From assembly GCF_900102185.1 (NCBI RefSeq), contig NZ_LT629690.1, positions 1,240,001 to 1,304,000 of the forward strand: a stretch of 64,000 nt of DNA, in the 5' to 3' direction. The notes under the pieces were generated by a model. That model searched no databases. It worked only from the letters and a program-made list of their open reading frames with translations, and had not been told where the DNA came from. Origin of the DNA: Terriglobus roseus (lineage in GTDB: Bacteria > Acidobacteriota > Terriglobia > Terriglobales > Acidobacteriaceae). Position numbers and translations under genes: made by a program. Shown here one piece after another: positions 44,971 through 53,904 of the stretch; the stretch's first letter is position 1, and each line of letters starts with the position of its first letter.

Positions 44971-45434
44971 TAAGCGACCACCAATTCTTCGGCCTTGTAG
45001 ATCTCACTGCGCCCACGACTACGATCAGCTTCCAGTGTCATCATGGTTGCGGATACTCGCGCAATGATCCGTCCATCCTCATCGGTGATGTCGCACTCAT
45101 AGAAGCTCAGCGTGCGTCCCTGCTTCACGACATGTGCCGAGGCTCGCAAACCACCAGCTAGCGCTGGACGCAGATAGTGGATGTTGCTCTCCACCGTTGT
45201 TGCCGTGTGATTCTCTTCGATAGAGGACAGATGGGCGAGGCCGATGGCTGTGTCGGCAATGGAAAAGATCGCGCCGCCGTGTGTGTAGCCGAAGACATTG
45301 TGCAGAGAAGTGGAGCAGGACAAAGTGACCACGGCTTCGCCTTTGCCAATCGATTCAACGCGAAAGCCCAAAGTTTTCCCATAGGGCATCATAGCGTCGT
45401 CCTGCTGCAGCAATCGGTTTAGTATTTCCTGCAT
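44970..45434 (-). CDS. PaaI-type hotdog thioesterase
   Basis: 154 residues from the ATG at 45434 with GGAGG upstream; open to 45449. The hotdog fold and active-site segment are HNVFGYTHGGAIFSIADTAI, followed by TTVESNIHYLRPALAGGLRA and RIIARVSATMMTLE. It hydrolyses acyl- or aryl-CoA thioesters. It is the first gene of a two-gene unit with the dehydrogenase and is divergent from LysR, whose probable operator lies between. Confidence 0.92.
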   Translation of the reverse strand: MQEILNRLLQQDDAMMPYGKTLGFRVESIGKGEAVVTLSCSTSLHNVFGYTHGGAIFSIADTAIGLAHLSSIEENHTATTVESNIHYLRPALAGGLRASAHVVKQGRTLSFYECDITDEDGRIIARVSATMMTLEADRSRGRSEIYKAEELVVA

Positions 45435-45484
45435 TTTTCCTCCAGTCACTCATTCAGAGTAGGAACAACACAGCCATAACGTCC

Positions 45485-45512
45485 AATATCTAAACGGGCT
45501 ATAGTTGATATT
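45485..45512. promoter_or_regulatory. Possible LysR binding site
   Basis: AATATC and GATATT form an inverted repeat separated by 16 bases in the 87-base region between the divergent LysR and thioesterase genes, the usual position of a LysR site. Confidence 0.4.
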
Positions 45513-45521
45513 CTTCGGTAT

Positions 45522-46424
45522 ATGAGTGAAGATCTCGATTTCAGGCAGATGCGATACTTCCTCGCGGTTGCAGAGACACTGCATTTTGGGCGTGCCGCAA
45601 GCACCCTTCGCATCGCGCAGCCGAACCTGAGCCTTCAGATCAAGAAGATCGAACGCGCTCTTGGACACGCACTCTTCAGTCGCACCACGCGCGGCGTCGC
45701 ACTCACGCCTGCTGGTGAGTTTCTGGCTGCGAGGATAACCAGTCTACGCGGCAACTTCGACGATGCCATACGCACCGCCAGACGTATCGGAGAAGGCGCG
45801 GAAGGAACACTTTCGATTGCGTTCAGTGGTTCCGCAATGTACGGTCGGCTGCCGTTCGTCCTTGATCACTTCCGCAGGACATATCCCAATGTCGAAGTTC
45901 AACTGCGGGAAATGTATGCGCATGAACAGCAGCCGCTCTTGCTGGATGGCGCCCTCGACGTGGGATTCATTCGAGATGGTGCGCGTATTCCCGGTCTGAG
46001 GATGACGGCACTCTCGAAAGAACCGTTTGTGGCTGTGCTTCCGCAGTCTCACAATCTGGCAGTGGAGCGCACTCGGATTTCTCCGAGCGCTCTGCGCAAC
46101 GAAGCCTTCGTGCTGTTCACTCCGCGCATAGCTCGGCTGGCATTTGAGCGTACCTTGGCGGTCTGTACCATGGATGGATTTACGCCGAACATCGTGTTGG
46201 AAGCTCCCCAGTGGGTCACAATTGTCAGTCTGGTCGCCGCCGGTATGGGAGTATCGATCGCTCCCGCAAACGTGGCTCGTCTCAATATTCCTGGCGCGGT
46301 GTTCCGTCCCCTTCGCTCAAGAGAAACATCTTCGATCGATCTCTGGACGGAATCGGCTGTGCGTAATCCTTCAGCGTTGCATCTCCAAAAAATAGCGAAG
46401 GAAGAATTCCGTAAGGCGGTTTGA
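45522..46424 (+). CDS. LysR family transcriptional regulator
   Basis: 300 residues. The N-terminal winged HTH is FRQMRYFLAVAETLHFGRAA, STLRIAQPNLSLQIKKIERA, LGHALFSRTTRGVALTPAG. The C-terminal periplasmic-binding-like effector domain follows (GTLSIAFSGSAMYGRLPFVL). This is the BenM/CatM-like size class. It is divergent from the thioesterase-dehydrogenase pair and probably activates it in response to an aromatic or acyl compound; the effector is not known. Confidence 0.94.
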   Translation: MSEDLDFRQMRYFLAVAETLHFGRAASTLRIAQPNLSLQIKKIERALGHALFSRTTRGVALTPAGEFLAARITSLRGNFDDAIRTARRIGEGAEGTLSIAFSGSAMYGRLPFVLDHFRRTYPNVEVQLREMYAHEQQPLLLDGALDVGFIRDGARIPGLRMTALSKEPFVAVLPQSHNLAVERTRISPSALRNEAFVLFTPRIARLAFERTLAVCTMDGFTPNIVLEAPQWVTIVSLVAAGMGVSIAPANVARLNIPGAVFRPLRSRETSSIDLWTESAVRNPSALHLQKIAKEEFRKAV

Positions 46425-46476
46425 TAGCGTATCGCCCTTTTTCCTAATTTCGGGCTCGTCTGAACTCGGCGACGAT

Positions 46477-47040
46477 TTACGCTGGCAGTAGTCCGGTGGA
46501 ACGATACGATTCGATGAGACCGTCATATAAGGCGATGTCATTTCTACTTCTCGCGACGAGTTGAGCTCCCACGATTCCTGAGTAGATCGCACGGGCCCTC
46601 TTATCAGCTTGTCGCGGCGTAGCTACCTTGGCGGCAATGATCGTCTTCTTCAGCCATTCGATGTTCACGTCGGCGAAGGTTTGAACTTCCACTCGCACCG
46701 CTTCCGGGACGTCATCGAATTGAGCAGACATGAAGCTGCAGAGGCAAATACGGTTATCGTTTTCCAGTGCCCAACGAAACGTCTTCGGGTATTGACGCAA
46801 CGCGTCCAGCGGGCTGGCGGAGTCCCGCAGTAATCCGTCGAGATAAGCCGCTGAATCCTCCCAGTACCGCTTCGCCACCGCTGCAGCCAGGTCCGCCTTA
46901 CTGGGAAAGTAGTAGTAGATGCTTGCGGCCTTTATGCCCACCTGTTCGGCCAAATCACGGAAGTTCAACCCCGCGTATCCGTGAGCTTGAGCGACAAGCT
47001 TAGCGGTGGCCAGGATCTCTTCTCGCGCGTTCAGACTCAT
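46477..47040 (-). CDS. TetR family repressor
   Basis: 187 residues from the ATG at 47040 with GGAGGT upstream; open to 47109. HTH: EEILATAKLVAQAHGYAGLN, FRDLAEQVGIKAASIYYYFP, SKADLAAAVAKRYW. The C-terminal part begins LDGLLRDSASPLDALRQYPK. It is divergent from an amidase gene, with two CATGTGGCAGGT repeats in between, so it likely controls the amidase and itself. Confidence 0.93.
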   Translation of the reverse strand: MSLNAREEILATAKLVAQAHGYAGLNFRDLAEQVGIKAASIYYYFPSKADLAAAVAKRYWEDSAAYLDGLLRDSASPLDALRQYPKTFRWALENDNRICLCSFMSAQFDDVPEAVRVEVQTFADVNIEWLKKTIIAAKVATPRQADKRARAIYSGIVGAQLVARSRNDIALYDGLIESYRSTGLLPA

Positions 47041-47083
47041 ATGACCTCCACAGCTGCCAAAGAAATTCTCATCGATTTTGAAT

Positions 47084-47135
47084 CTACCATGTGGCAGGTT
47101 GAATCTCAATGCTAGTCACCTGTCATGTGGCAGGT
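47084..47135. promoter_or_regulatory. Paired operator of the TetR/amidase promoter
   Basis: CATGTGGCAGGT occurs at 47088-47099 and again at 47124-47135, 36 bases apart; the second copy is part of ACCTG-N8-CAGGT. It lies between the divergent genes and overlaps the amidase ribosome-binding region. Confidence 0.6.
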
Positions 47136-47148
47136 AGGAGGGAAGAGA

Positions 47149-48558
47149 ATGAGCACAGAACTGATTTATGCCGACGCGACGAAGTTGGCCGAACTAATCC
47201 GCACCCGCGAGCTATCCCCGGTAGAGGTAGTCCAGGCTCACCTTGACCGTATCGCAGCCGTCGACCCCAAGGTGAACGCCATCGTCACCCTTGCGGACGA
47301 CGCACTCAGGAACGCGAAAGAAGCGGAAGCAGCCGTCCAGCGCGGAGAGACACTCGGACCTCTGCATGGTGTGCCTTTTACGGCCAAGGACTCGATCGAT
47401 ACGGCACAGGTGCTCACACAACGCGGTTCGCCGATCTTCAAGGGAAGAACGCCGGATACGGATGCTACGGCGGTAAAGAGACTCAAAGCTGCAGGTGCGA
47501 TTCTTCTGGCGAAGACGAATCTCCCTGAGTTCTCATACGGCATCGAGAGCGACAATCTTCTTAGCGGCCGAACGAACAACCCATGGAATCTGGAGATGAC
47601 TCCTGGCGGCTCAAGCGGCGGTGAATCGGCTGCGATCGCTGCGGGGATGTCTCCTCTTGGCTTGGGCACGGACCTTGCGATTTCCGTGCGTGGGCCCGCA
47701 GCTCATACGGGTATCGTTTCTCTCAAGGCGACGCATGGCCGCGTGCCGATGACCGGGATCTGGCCGCGAGAGCCGCGGCGATTCTGGCATGTCGGGCCTA
47801 TGGCGAGGAGCGTTCGCGATCTTCAACTCGCCTTTTCGCAGCTGTCCGGTCCTGATGGGCTTGACGGATTCTCAAGTAGCGCAGTTCCCTTTGATGCCGG
47901 CATCGGGGGCGACAGGAAGCGTGCCCTTCGAGTGGGCTGGCTCGTGGAGCCAGGCTATGGCCCTATCGACCGTGAGACGGCATCGACCGTGGAAGCTGCT
48001 GCGGAAGCGCTCAAGGCCTTCGGACATAGCGTCGAGTCGGTCCGCATCCCGGCTTTGGAACGGGATTTTGGATTCGACGTGTTCAGCCGCCTGCACGTGC
48101 TAGAGATGAAGCCAGGAGTGCAGCAGATCACTGCGGGCCACGATGAAAGTGAGATCGGGACTATGGCCCGGTTCATGCTCTCCCTGCCAGACACCCCCGC
48201 CGCCGATTACATCGATGCGGTGCAGGGTGCCGAACGTCTGAAGGACGGTTACGCAGACTACTTCTCGAAGTACGATGTCTTGCTCACTCCCGTCCTGCCC
48301 ACACCGTCGTTCAAGCACGGTCAAAGCGAGCTTTCGATCAACGGCACAGCTACGAGCGTCATGGGCATCATGAACGTGACCTCACATCTCAACGTCACCG
48401 GTCTGCCGGGCGTAGCCCTGCGCTTTGGGACGAGCAGTCAGGGAATGCCGATCGGTGTGCAGATCGTCGGCGGATGGCAAGCCGAGTCGACCATCCTTCA
48501 TGTCGCCTCTCAGCTAGAAAAGATAAGCCCTGTCCGCGAACTGCGTCCGGTGCTGTAA
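47149..48558 (+). CDS. Amidase signature family enzyme
   Basis: 469 residues from an ATG at 47149 with AGGAGG upstream; open to 47125. Amidase signature: GVPFTAKDSIDT (catalytic Lys), MTPGGSSGGESAAIAAGMSP (cis-Ser), GTDLAISVRGPAAHTG (Ser nucleophile; the usual GGS is AIS but Ser is kept). It hydrolyses amides to acids. Aryl- or alkyl-amide substrates are plausible; the specific one is not visible. It is controlled by the divergent TetR through the operator pair upstream. Confidence 0.93.
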   Translation: MSTELIYADATKLAELIRTRELSPVEVVQAHLDRIAAVDPKVNAIVTLADDALRNAKEAEAAVQRGETLGPLHGVPFTAKDSIDTAQVLTQRGSPIFKGRTPDTDATAVKRLKAAGAILLAKTNLPEFSYGIESDNLLSGRTNNPWNLEMTPGGSSGGESAAIAAGMSPLGLGTDLAISVRGPAAHTGIVSLKATHGRVPMTGIWPREPRRFWHVGPMARSVRDLQLAFSQLSGPDGLDGFSSSAVPFDAGIGGDRKRALRVGWLVEPGYGPIDRETASTVEAAAEALKAFGHSVESVRIPALERDFGFDVFSRLHVLEMKPGVQQITAGHDESEIGTMARFMLSLPDTPAADYIDAVQGAERLKDGYADYFSKYDVLLTPVLPTPSFKHGQSELSINGTATSVMGIMNVTSHLNVTGLPGVALRFGTSSQGMPIGVQIVGGWQAESTILHVASQLEKISPVRELRPVL

Positions 48559-48574
48559 GGACTCGGAACCTCGG

Positions 48575-48612
48575 GATGCACGCAGGAGCTTGCCTCCAGT
48601 CTTGCGTGCATC
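48575..48612. terminator. Hairpin between convergent genes
   Basis: GATGCACGCA pairs perfectly with TGCGTGCATC (10 bp), with an inner GGAG/CTCC stem. It separates the amidase gene from the convergent MarR gene; no T-run follows, so it is a possible bidirectional terminator. Confidence 0.45.
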
Positions 48613-48662
48613 TGGAACTTTGGTGAGAAGGCAGCGGCCATCAGAACAAGCCGCATGCGGTG

Positions 48663-49130
48663 TCAAGCGATCTGTGTTTCCGCCTCGGCGCACTCTGCCA
48701 ACCGGTGAAGCTCTCCAAGGAGCCTTTCATAGGAGTCCTTTCCAAACCGTGAGATGACGTCGCCCTGCAACTCAGTCCACCTTGCATTCGCATCGTCAAG
48801 CACTCGGCGGCCCGCCCGAGTAAGTTTCGCTGTGCGGAAGCGGCTTCCTTTGCCGTCTACCGACGTAATCCAACCGTCGCGAATCATCGGATTCAACGCC
48901 CTGTAAAGAGACGTGCGATCCATCTCTAGTTCCTCAGCGACGCGAACCAGCGGCTCACCGGTGCGACGGGCAATACAGCGCAGGACAGCCTGCTGCGTGA
49001 TATTCAGGCCAGCCGGAGCGACGCCCCTGTCGTAGACACGACCAAGAACGCGAGACAGTTTCTTAACAGTTGTGCAGGCGCACTGCGTTTCGCCCCGCGG
49101 CAATGATGTATACACATCCCAATTGTACAT
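48663..49130 (-). CDS. MarR family regulator
   Basis: 155 residues, ATG 49130. The conserved segment CACTTVKKLSRVLGRVYDRG with APAGLNITQQAVLR opens the domain, followed by the winged helix EPLVRVAEELEMDRTSLYRA, LNPMIRDGWITSV and SRFRTAKLTRAGRRVLD. The clustered Cys near residues 17-19 are usual in redox-responsive members of this family. Two GATG-N6-CATC palindromes lie at 49105 and 49168; the first overlaps its own start region, which suggests autorepression and control of the divergent cupin/quinone reductase genes. Confidence 0.92.
   Translation of the reverse strand: MYNWDVYTSLPRGETQCACTTVKKLSRVLGRVYDRGVAPAGLNITQQAVLRCIARRTGEPLVRVAEELEMDRTSLYRALNPMIRDGWITSVDGKGSRFRTAKLTRAGRRVLDDANARWTELQGDVISRFGKDSYERLLGELHRLAECAEAETQIA
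49105..49118. promoter_or_regulatory. MarR operator, site 1
   Basis: GATGTATACACATC, arms GATG/CATC, lies over the first codons of the MarR gene. Confidence 0.7.
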
Positions 49131-49167
49131 TTCATCGTCGAATGCGCTAAAAAGAGAATCCCATCAT

Positions 49168-49181
49168 GATGCATATACATC
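49168..49181. promoter_or_regulatory. MarR operator, site 2
   Basis: GATGCATATACATC, extended to TGATG/CATCA arms, lies 24 bases before the cupin start and 63 bases from site 1 (about six helical turns). Confidence 0.75.
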
Positions 49182-49205
49182 ACAAGGTGAAAAGAGAGGA
49201 AATCC

Positions 49206-49619
49206 ATGTCAGCTATCCAGCCGCCGCAGCAGGACCATAATCCGGTCCAGACCTCCATCACGATGGTGTCCAAAGATGTAGCCACTGATGCCGGAGAGCC
49301 TGTTCGATATCTCTCAACCCCCAATCCAGAGGTCTCGTCCATGATCCTGACATTGCCTGCCGGCGGGAAGACCGACTGGATGACACATCCCGTGCCCGGC
49401 TATGTGTACATTCTCGAAGGCGAGCTCACGGTTGAGTTTGTGGATGGAACTCACGTCACCTTCAAGGCCGGCCAAGGGTTCTTGCAGGCACGCGCGAAGT
49501 GGCACCGTGGCGTGAACAGCGGTCAAGGCCAGATGCGATTTCTTGCAGTCTTCTTCGGAGAGAAAGACACCCCCGTGATTGTCAATCCGCCAAAGGGCGC
49601 GCTGGTAGACGCAAAGTAG
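49206..49619 (+). CDS. Cupin domain protein
   Basis: 137 residues. Cupin motif 1 is DWMTHPVPGYVYILEGELTV and motif 2 FKAGQGFLQARAKWHRGVNS. AGAGGAAA precedes the ATG. The metal site has His/Tyr/Glu and His rather than the full set. It is first in a plus-strand unit controlled by the divergent MarR, 69 bases before the quinone reductase-SDR ORF. Confidence 0.85.
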   Translation: MSAIQPPQQDHNPVQTSITMVSKDVATDAGEPVRYLSTPNPEVSSMILTLPAGGKTDWMTHPVPGYVYILEGELTVEFVDGTHVTFKAGQGFLQARAKWHRGVNSGQGQMRFLAVFFGEKDTPVIVNPPKGALVDAK

Positions 49620-49688
49620 AACGCACACTGACCGCTAATTGCTAGATCAAAGATTCGCCCTAAGTCGGAACCGGAGACATCGCAACAA

Positions 49689-51395
49689 ATGAAGGTATTC
49701 ATCGTATTCGCTCACCCGAGCGCCGCATCGCTCAATAGCACGCTCAAGAACGAGGCGGTACTCAAACTTCAGGAAGCGGGACACGAGGTCCAGGTCTCGG
49801 ACCTGTACGCCATGAAGTGGAAAGCCGTTGCAGACGAGGACGATTTCCCGCAAAGGGATAGAGACAAGCCCTTGAACTACGAGGCCGCATCGGGAGTGGC
49901 TTATAACGACGGGACTCAATCCGCCGATGTAGCTGCCGAGCAGGCGAAGCTCTTATGGGCAGAGGCGGTTGTCTTGCAGTTTCCCTTGTGGTGGTACGGC
50001 ATGCCCGCGATTTTGAAGGGCTGGGTAGAGCGCGTGTATGCCAAGGGGTTTGCGTATGGACGAGGAGTACATGGCAAAGCCAGCTATGGGGAGCGGTACG
50101 GCGAAGGCATCCTGCAAGGCAAGCGGGCGATGGTTTGCGTAACTGTTGGCGGACGTGTAGCCCACTATGGCCCGAGAGGGATTGGTGGCCAGATCGATGA
50201 TATCTTGTGGCCGATTCAACACGGTGTTCTGTTCTATCCCGGCATGACGGTCGTTCCGCCAACGACTTTCTATGAGGTACGCAAGGCGAACGAGGAAGCC
50301 GTTCGCTCCTTCTGCACCCATTACGTTTCCAGGCTGCTTTCGATCATGGAGACTGACCCCATCCCTTACCGCACGCAGAACGGCGGAGATTACGACGCGT
50401 ACCAGACCGTGCAGCCAAGATTGCCTGGTGAAGGCGCAGGTCAGTTCATCCATCAGAGCGGTACACCGTTCGTGGCAATCTTGAAACGTCTGGTCCCGAG
50501 GAGTTCACGCCGGTCCATTTTGCGCGAAACTCGCGGAGTTCTGAAACCAGCGGAAGATGAAGGAGAGCGCATGACAAACGAAGAGATCCTAAAAGGCACC
50601 GTCGTCAAGAATTGCCCATCATCATCATTGAAGGGAGAATCCATGGAGTCTACGTTGGCTGGGAAGGTCGCGGTCATCACCGGCGGTAGTGAAGGGATCG
50701 GTCTTGCTTCGGCACAGCATCTTGCCGCACGAGGTGCTGTGGTATTCATCACAGGTAGGCGCCAATCAGTGCTGGATGAAGCTGCGTCCAAGATTCCGGG
50801 CAGTGTCATCACTATTCAGGCTGACGCTTCCAAACCAGCGGAGTTGAAGCATGTATTTGAGGTGGTCCGGAACTCGCAACAAAAGCTCGACATTCTGGTG
50901 ATCAATGCGGGTGTGCAGACCAAAGAAATGCTGGGTTCGATCACCGAAGAAGCACTCGACTACCAGCTATCGATCAATTTCAAAGGTGTCATCTTCACGA
51001 TGCAGGAGGCTCTGCCCCTGCTGGTCGATGGCGCTTCTGTAGTTCTACTCTCGTCAAGTACGGCTATCAAAGGCTTGCCTGCGCGAACGGTCTACTCCGC
51101 AACGAAGGCGGCTATTCGCAGCTTTGCGCGGACATGGGCGAACGAATTGAAAGATCGTCGCATTCGTGTAAACGCTCTCAGTCCCGGCCCGATCATGACG
51201 CCCGCTATCCAAGCTAGCTTCCTCAATGAAGAGTCTAAGCAGGCCTACAGGACCCAGATTGCAGGTGCCGTGCCGCTCGGGCGTACCGGACAACCAGAAG
51301 AGATGGGAGAAGTGGTGGCCTTTCTGGCGTCCGCCGCCTCCAGCTTCATCAACGGTGCCGACATCCAGGCGGACGGTGGATTTGCCCAAGTCTGA
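49689..51395 (+). CDS. NAD(P)H quinone oxidoreductase fused in frame to an SDR
   Basis: One 568-codon frame. Residues 1-265 form a flavodoxin-like quinone oxidoreductase (KVFIVFAHPSAASLNSTL, VVLQFPLWWYGMPAILKGWV, VCVTVGGRVAHYGPRG). After a linker rich in Arg/Ser/Glu, an SDR begins at MESTLAGKVAVITGGSEGIG, with NAGVQ, LLSSSTAIKG, YSATK and the ending ADIQADGGFAQV. The SDR has its own ATG at 50643 preceded by AAGGGAGAA, so this may be two adjacent genes whose separating stop was lost, or a true bifunctional protein. Both domains look intact. Quinone detoxification under MarR control fits. Confidence 0.85.
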   Translation: MKVFIVFAHPSAASLNSTLKNEAVLKLQEAGHEVQVSDLYAMKWKAVADEDDFPQRDRDKPLNYEAASGVAYNDGTQSADVAAEQAKLLWAEAVVLQFPLWWYGMPAILKGWVERVYAKGFAYGRGVHGKASYGERYGEGILQGKRAMVCVTVGGRVAHYGPRGIGGQIDDILWPIQHGVLFYPGMTVVPPTTFYEVRKANEEAVRSFCTHYVSRLLSIMETDPIPYRTQNGGDYDAYQTVQPRLPGEGAGQFIHQSGTPFVAILKRLVPRSSRRSILRETRGVLKPAEDEGERMTNEEILKGTVVKNCPSSSLKGESMESTLAGKVAVITGGSEGIGLASAQHLAARGAVVFITGRRQSVLDEAASKIPGSVITIQADASKPAELKHVFEVVRNSQQKLDILVINAGVQTKEMLGSITEEALDYQLSINFKGVIFTMQEALPLLVDGASVVLLSSSTAIKGLPARTVYSATKAAIRSFARTWANELKDRRIRVNALSPGPIMTPAIQASFLNEESKQAYRTQIAGAVPLGRTGQPEEMGEVVAFLASAASSFINGADIQADGGFAQV

Positions 51396-51781
51396 TTTAT
51401 GAGCTGGATCGGGAGGGGTTCGAAGCCTTCATGCCATTAGTAGATATTTACGCGCGTCACCACCAAAGCAGTTACGGACCTTGGCTGGGAATGATACATC
51501 GGTTTCTCGCCACAAAAGCACTGGCAGCATCTTTCTCAACGCCCTTCTCCGGCGACTGCAACCGCGCCTTTGCGTTCCCGGACTGTCAGTCAGAACAAAG
51601 CCAAAGCCCCCACTGAAAAAATGGTTCGCCGGAAATGTATGGCGAGACCTTTGCCGAACTCCGGCAGAAGTTGCACGCCTGATTAGTCCTGTGAAGTCGG
51701 CATTTGGTAAGTAATCCAGCGCCATTGAAATCGGAGCGGGATTCAGAGCCAGATTCTGACCCTCCATCCCGCCCCCCGAGG
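51396..51781. other. Intergenic, IS-flanking DNA
   Basis: No gene seen. It includes the inverted 21-bp element at 51681-51701 that matches 32934-32954. Confidence 0.45.
51681..51701 (-). repeat. 21-bp element shared with 32934-32954 (inverted)
   Basis: The reverse complement reads GCCGACTTCACAGGACTAAT plus one base, one change from the other copy. It lies about 80 bases from the transposase stop. Confidence 0.5.
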
Positions 51782-52341
51782 TCACGGACGAAGCCCTGGT
51801 CGAAACCGCAGGTCGTTGACATCGAACTCGCCCACTTCCAGGTTGCAGAAGTAGATTTTGTAGAAGTGGTCTTCAACCTTTTCCAGTCCGATGTCTTCGC
51901 CCCGGAAGACCTCGCTGATGAAGACCCTGCTCTTATGCCAGCTGATATCGCCTGCATCGTTCACCCGTCGCGTCTGGAAATGAGCGGGATAGACATAGGC
52001 CTTTGTGTAGCGTGGTAAAAGCCGCGTGCTTGGAGCGTAGAGGCTTCCCGGCGTCTCGTGATTAAGCGCTTCATGAGGTCGCTCGTAGTTGTAGACGCGT
52101 CGAAATTCATCAAATCGCTTCTGTTGCGCACGGATTGTCTTGGCGGAAGGGCTTGTGGTGTCCTGCTTCAGCGTCCGGTGCATGCGTTCGTGTCGACCGT
52201 TTTGCTGCGGCTTACCCGGCTGAATACGTTCATGAACGATACCGAGTCGTTGCCACTCCAGTGAGAGCCGGGAGAGGCCAAGGATACCGGTGCCGGAGAA
52301 CGGCGCGCCGTTGTCGGTACGGATGCGCTCAGGAACGCATC
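51782..52341 (-). mobile_element. IS481-type transposase, C-terminal fragment
   Basis: The minus strand encodes an rve-core transposase from PERIRTDNGAPFSGTGILGL through WQRLGIVHERIQPGKPQQNG, RHERMHRTLKQDTTSPSA, FDEFRRVYNYERPHEALNHE to a stop at 51782. The second catalytic Asp (TDNG) and the Glu (NGRHERMH) are present. The N-terminal helix-turn-helix and first Asp are missing because the fragment ends abruptly at about 52340 against parB coding sequence. No terminal inverted repeats could be defined. Confidence 0.88.
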
Positions 52342-53553
52342 ACCGCCAGTCATGCCAACGCGATTGCTCGTCTACCCGAAGAACATCAGGCCGATGCCTT
52401 TCATAACTGCTGGCGTAAGGACTGGCAGGACAACGAAGCGCATCTCTTACCCGTGCGGCATCTCGACGCATGGATCGCCGACAATCTCTTTCTCGATCTT
52501 GCCGACGCCCCGTTTGATCGTGAAGACATAACCCTCAATGTGGAAGCGGGTGCCTGTCTCACTTGCCCGAAACGCAGCGGCTACAACACCAGTCTCTTCG
52601 CGGACGTATCCGGCGACCAATGCCTCGATAGCGCGTGCTATCAGTCGAAGGTCACGGCCCACATCGCGGTGGTGTTGGTGGATCGTCCCGGTCTCGTGCA
52701 GATCGAAACCTCGTGGCGTCCTCCACAGCAACAGGTGCCGGGTGCATTGAACAAGAACGCCTATCGCATGCTCGATCTTCCGGATAACCCGGATGCGGAT
52801 TTGCCCTGCAGCACGACGCGTACCGCGCTCATCGTCTACGGGCGTGGCATTGGGAACACGGTCATGGTCTGCACCGACAACGACTGTCCGGCGCATGATC
52901 CCGCAACCGCTGCCCGTATCGGGAAAGAACGGGCCGAACATCCTGCGCCGGTGGCCGCGCCTGCTGAGGACGATGAGACGGAAGAAGAACGGCAGGCAAG
53001 GGAAGAAGAGAACGAACGGCAAAAGCGGGAGTACGACGCAGAAGCGGAACGGCGGCGTGTGGAACGGGAAGAAGCCTTTGAACGAGAACAGAAAGAATAT
53101 GAGGCAGAAGCAAAACGTCGCGAGGAAGCCTATCAAGCGCGCCTTGTTACGTTGGAACGAATCATCGAACACGCGCCGCTGGTCTTCAATTCGGATCAGT
53201 TACGTCTCTTGATTAAAATTCTCCTTCACGATGCGCCGTATGGCTTGTTTGAGGAGGCTGCGGAATACTTTACGTCGGACGATGAAGATCACGGCAAGAC
53301 CGACGACGAACTTCTCACCGAAGCGCTGAGCGTGTGTGTCGATGAAAAGCTTCCCGCGTTCCTGTTGCGGCTGCTTCTCTCCGAACATCGTTCGTTTCCG
53401 TTAGGCGAACAGACAGATTGGTTGGAGAAAGCCGCTGCTCTCTTCGCCCCTGTGCCAGAGGAGCCCGCGCGTTCTTCGAAGAAGAAAGAGAAGGGAAGCA
53501 AGAAATTAACAGCATCCCGTCTCCGGAAGTCCGCATCCGATCAGGCAGCATAG
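52329..53553 (+). pseudogene. parB: Plasmid-type ParB partition protein, 5' truncated
   Basis: From the junction the plus strand encodes QERITASHANAIARLPEEHQ, WIADNLFLDLADAPFDRE, EAGACLTCPKRSGYNTSLFA and DQCLDSACYQSKV, typical of large ParB/RepB-like proteins of plasmids and integrative elements, with CxxC zinc-like pairs. A long Glu/Arg coiled segment (residues after EDDETEEERQ) and a Lys-rich end follow. The N-terminal ParB nuclease/CTPase and HTH start are missing, replaced by the transposase fragment. The reading frame continues into the IS by chance. Probably the residue of an integrated element. Confidence 0.88.
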
Positions 53554-53904
53554 AGTGTGACAGAATTTTTCCGTATTGGTCATCCCGGCAAATGTCCGGG
53601 ATGGCCTTTTCTTTGCCTGCGCGGGGCGCCGGGAGAACCCTCTTCGGTTTCTCCCGGACTCTCATCCCGCGAACCCCCGCCCTTCCAACGTCCTTTTGGT
53701 ACGAGAGCCTGAGGACGGAAAGATCAGGAAATTCACACATGAACTGGCAATGTGGCGGCTGGTAGGCCTGCGTCATCTTCATCGAGATGGGACACTAGAT
53801 CCGACCTAAAGATCATTTGGGTCTTCTGGGTGCCCTGTTGGTTGGCTACGCAGCAACGAAGGATCGAAGAAGTGTTCGCAGTTCGAATTGGGTGCAGACA
53901 GGGT
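53554..53904. other. Intergenic with terminator
   Basis: Apart from the terminator at 53578-53610 no gene or repeat is evident. Confidence 0.5.
53578..53610 (+). terminator. Rho-independent terminator after parB remnant
   Basis: GGTCATCCCGG pairs with CCGGGATGGCC (one G-U) over a 7-base loop and is followed by TTTTCTTT, 24 bases after the parB stop. Confidence 0.8.

Noticed and set aside
52135-52328. N-terminal extension of the ParB frame
   Set aside because: This part is the reverse strand of the transposase fragment; ParB similarity begins only after about 52329.
52447-53172. 241-residue minus-strand frame with hydrophobic Phe/Leu stretches
   Set aside because: Hydrophobicity arises from antisense reading of Glu/Lys-rich ParB coding sequence.
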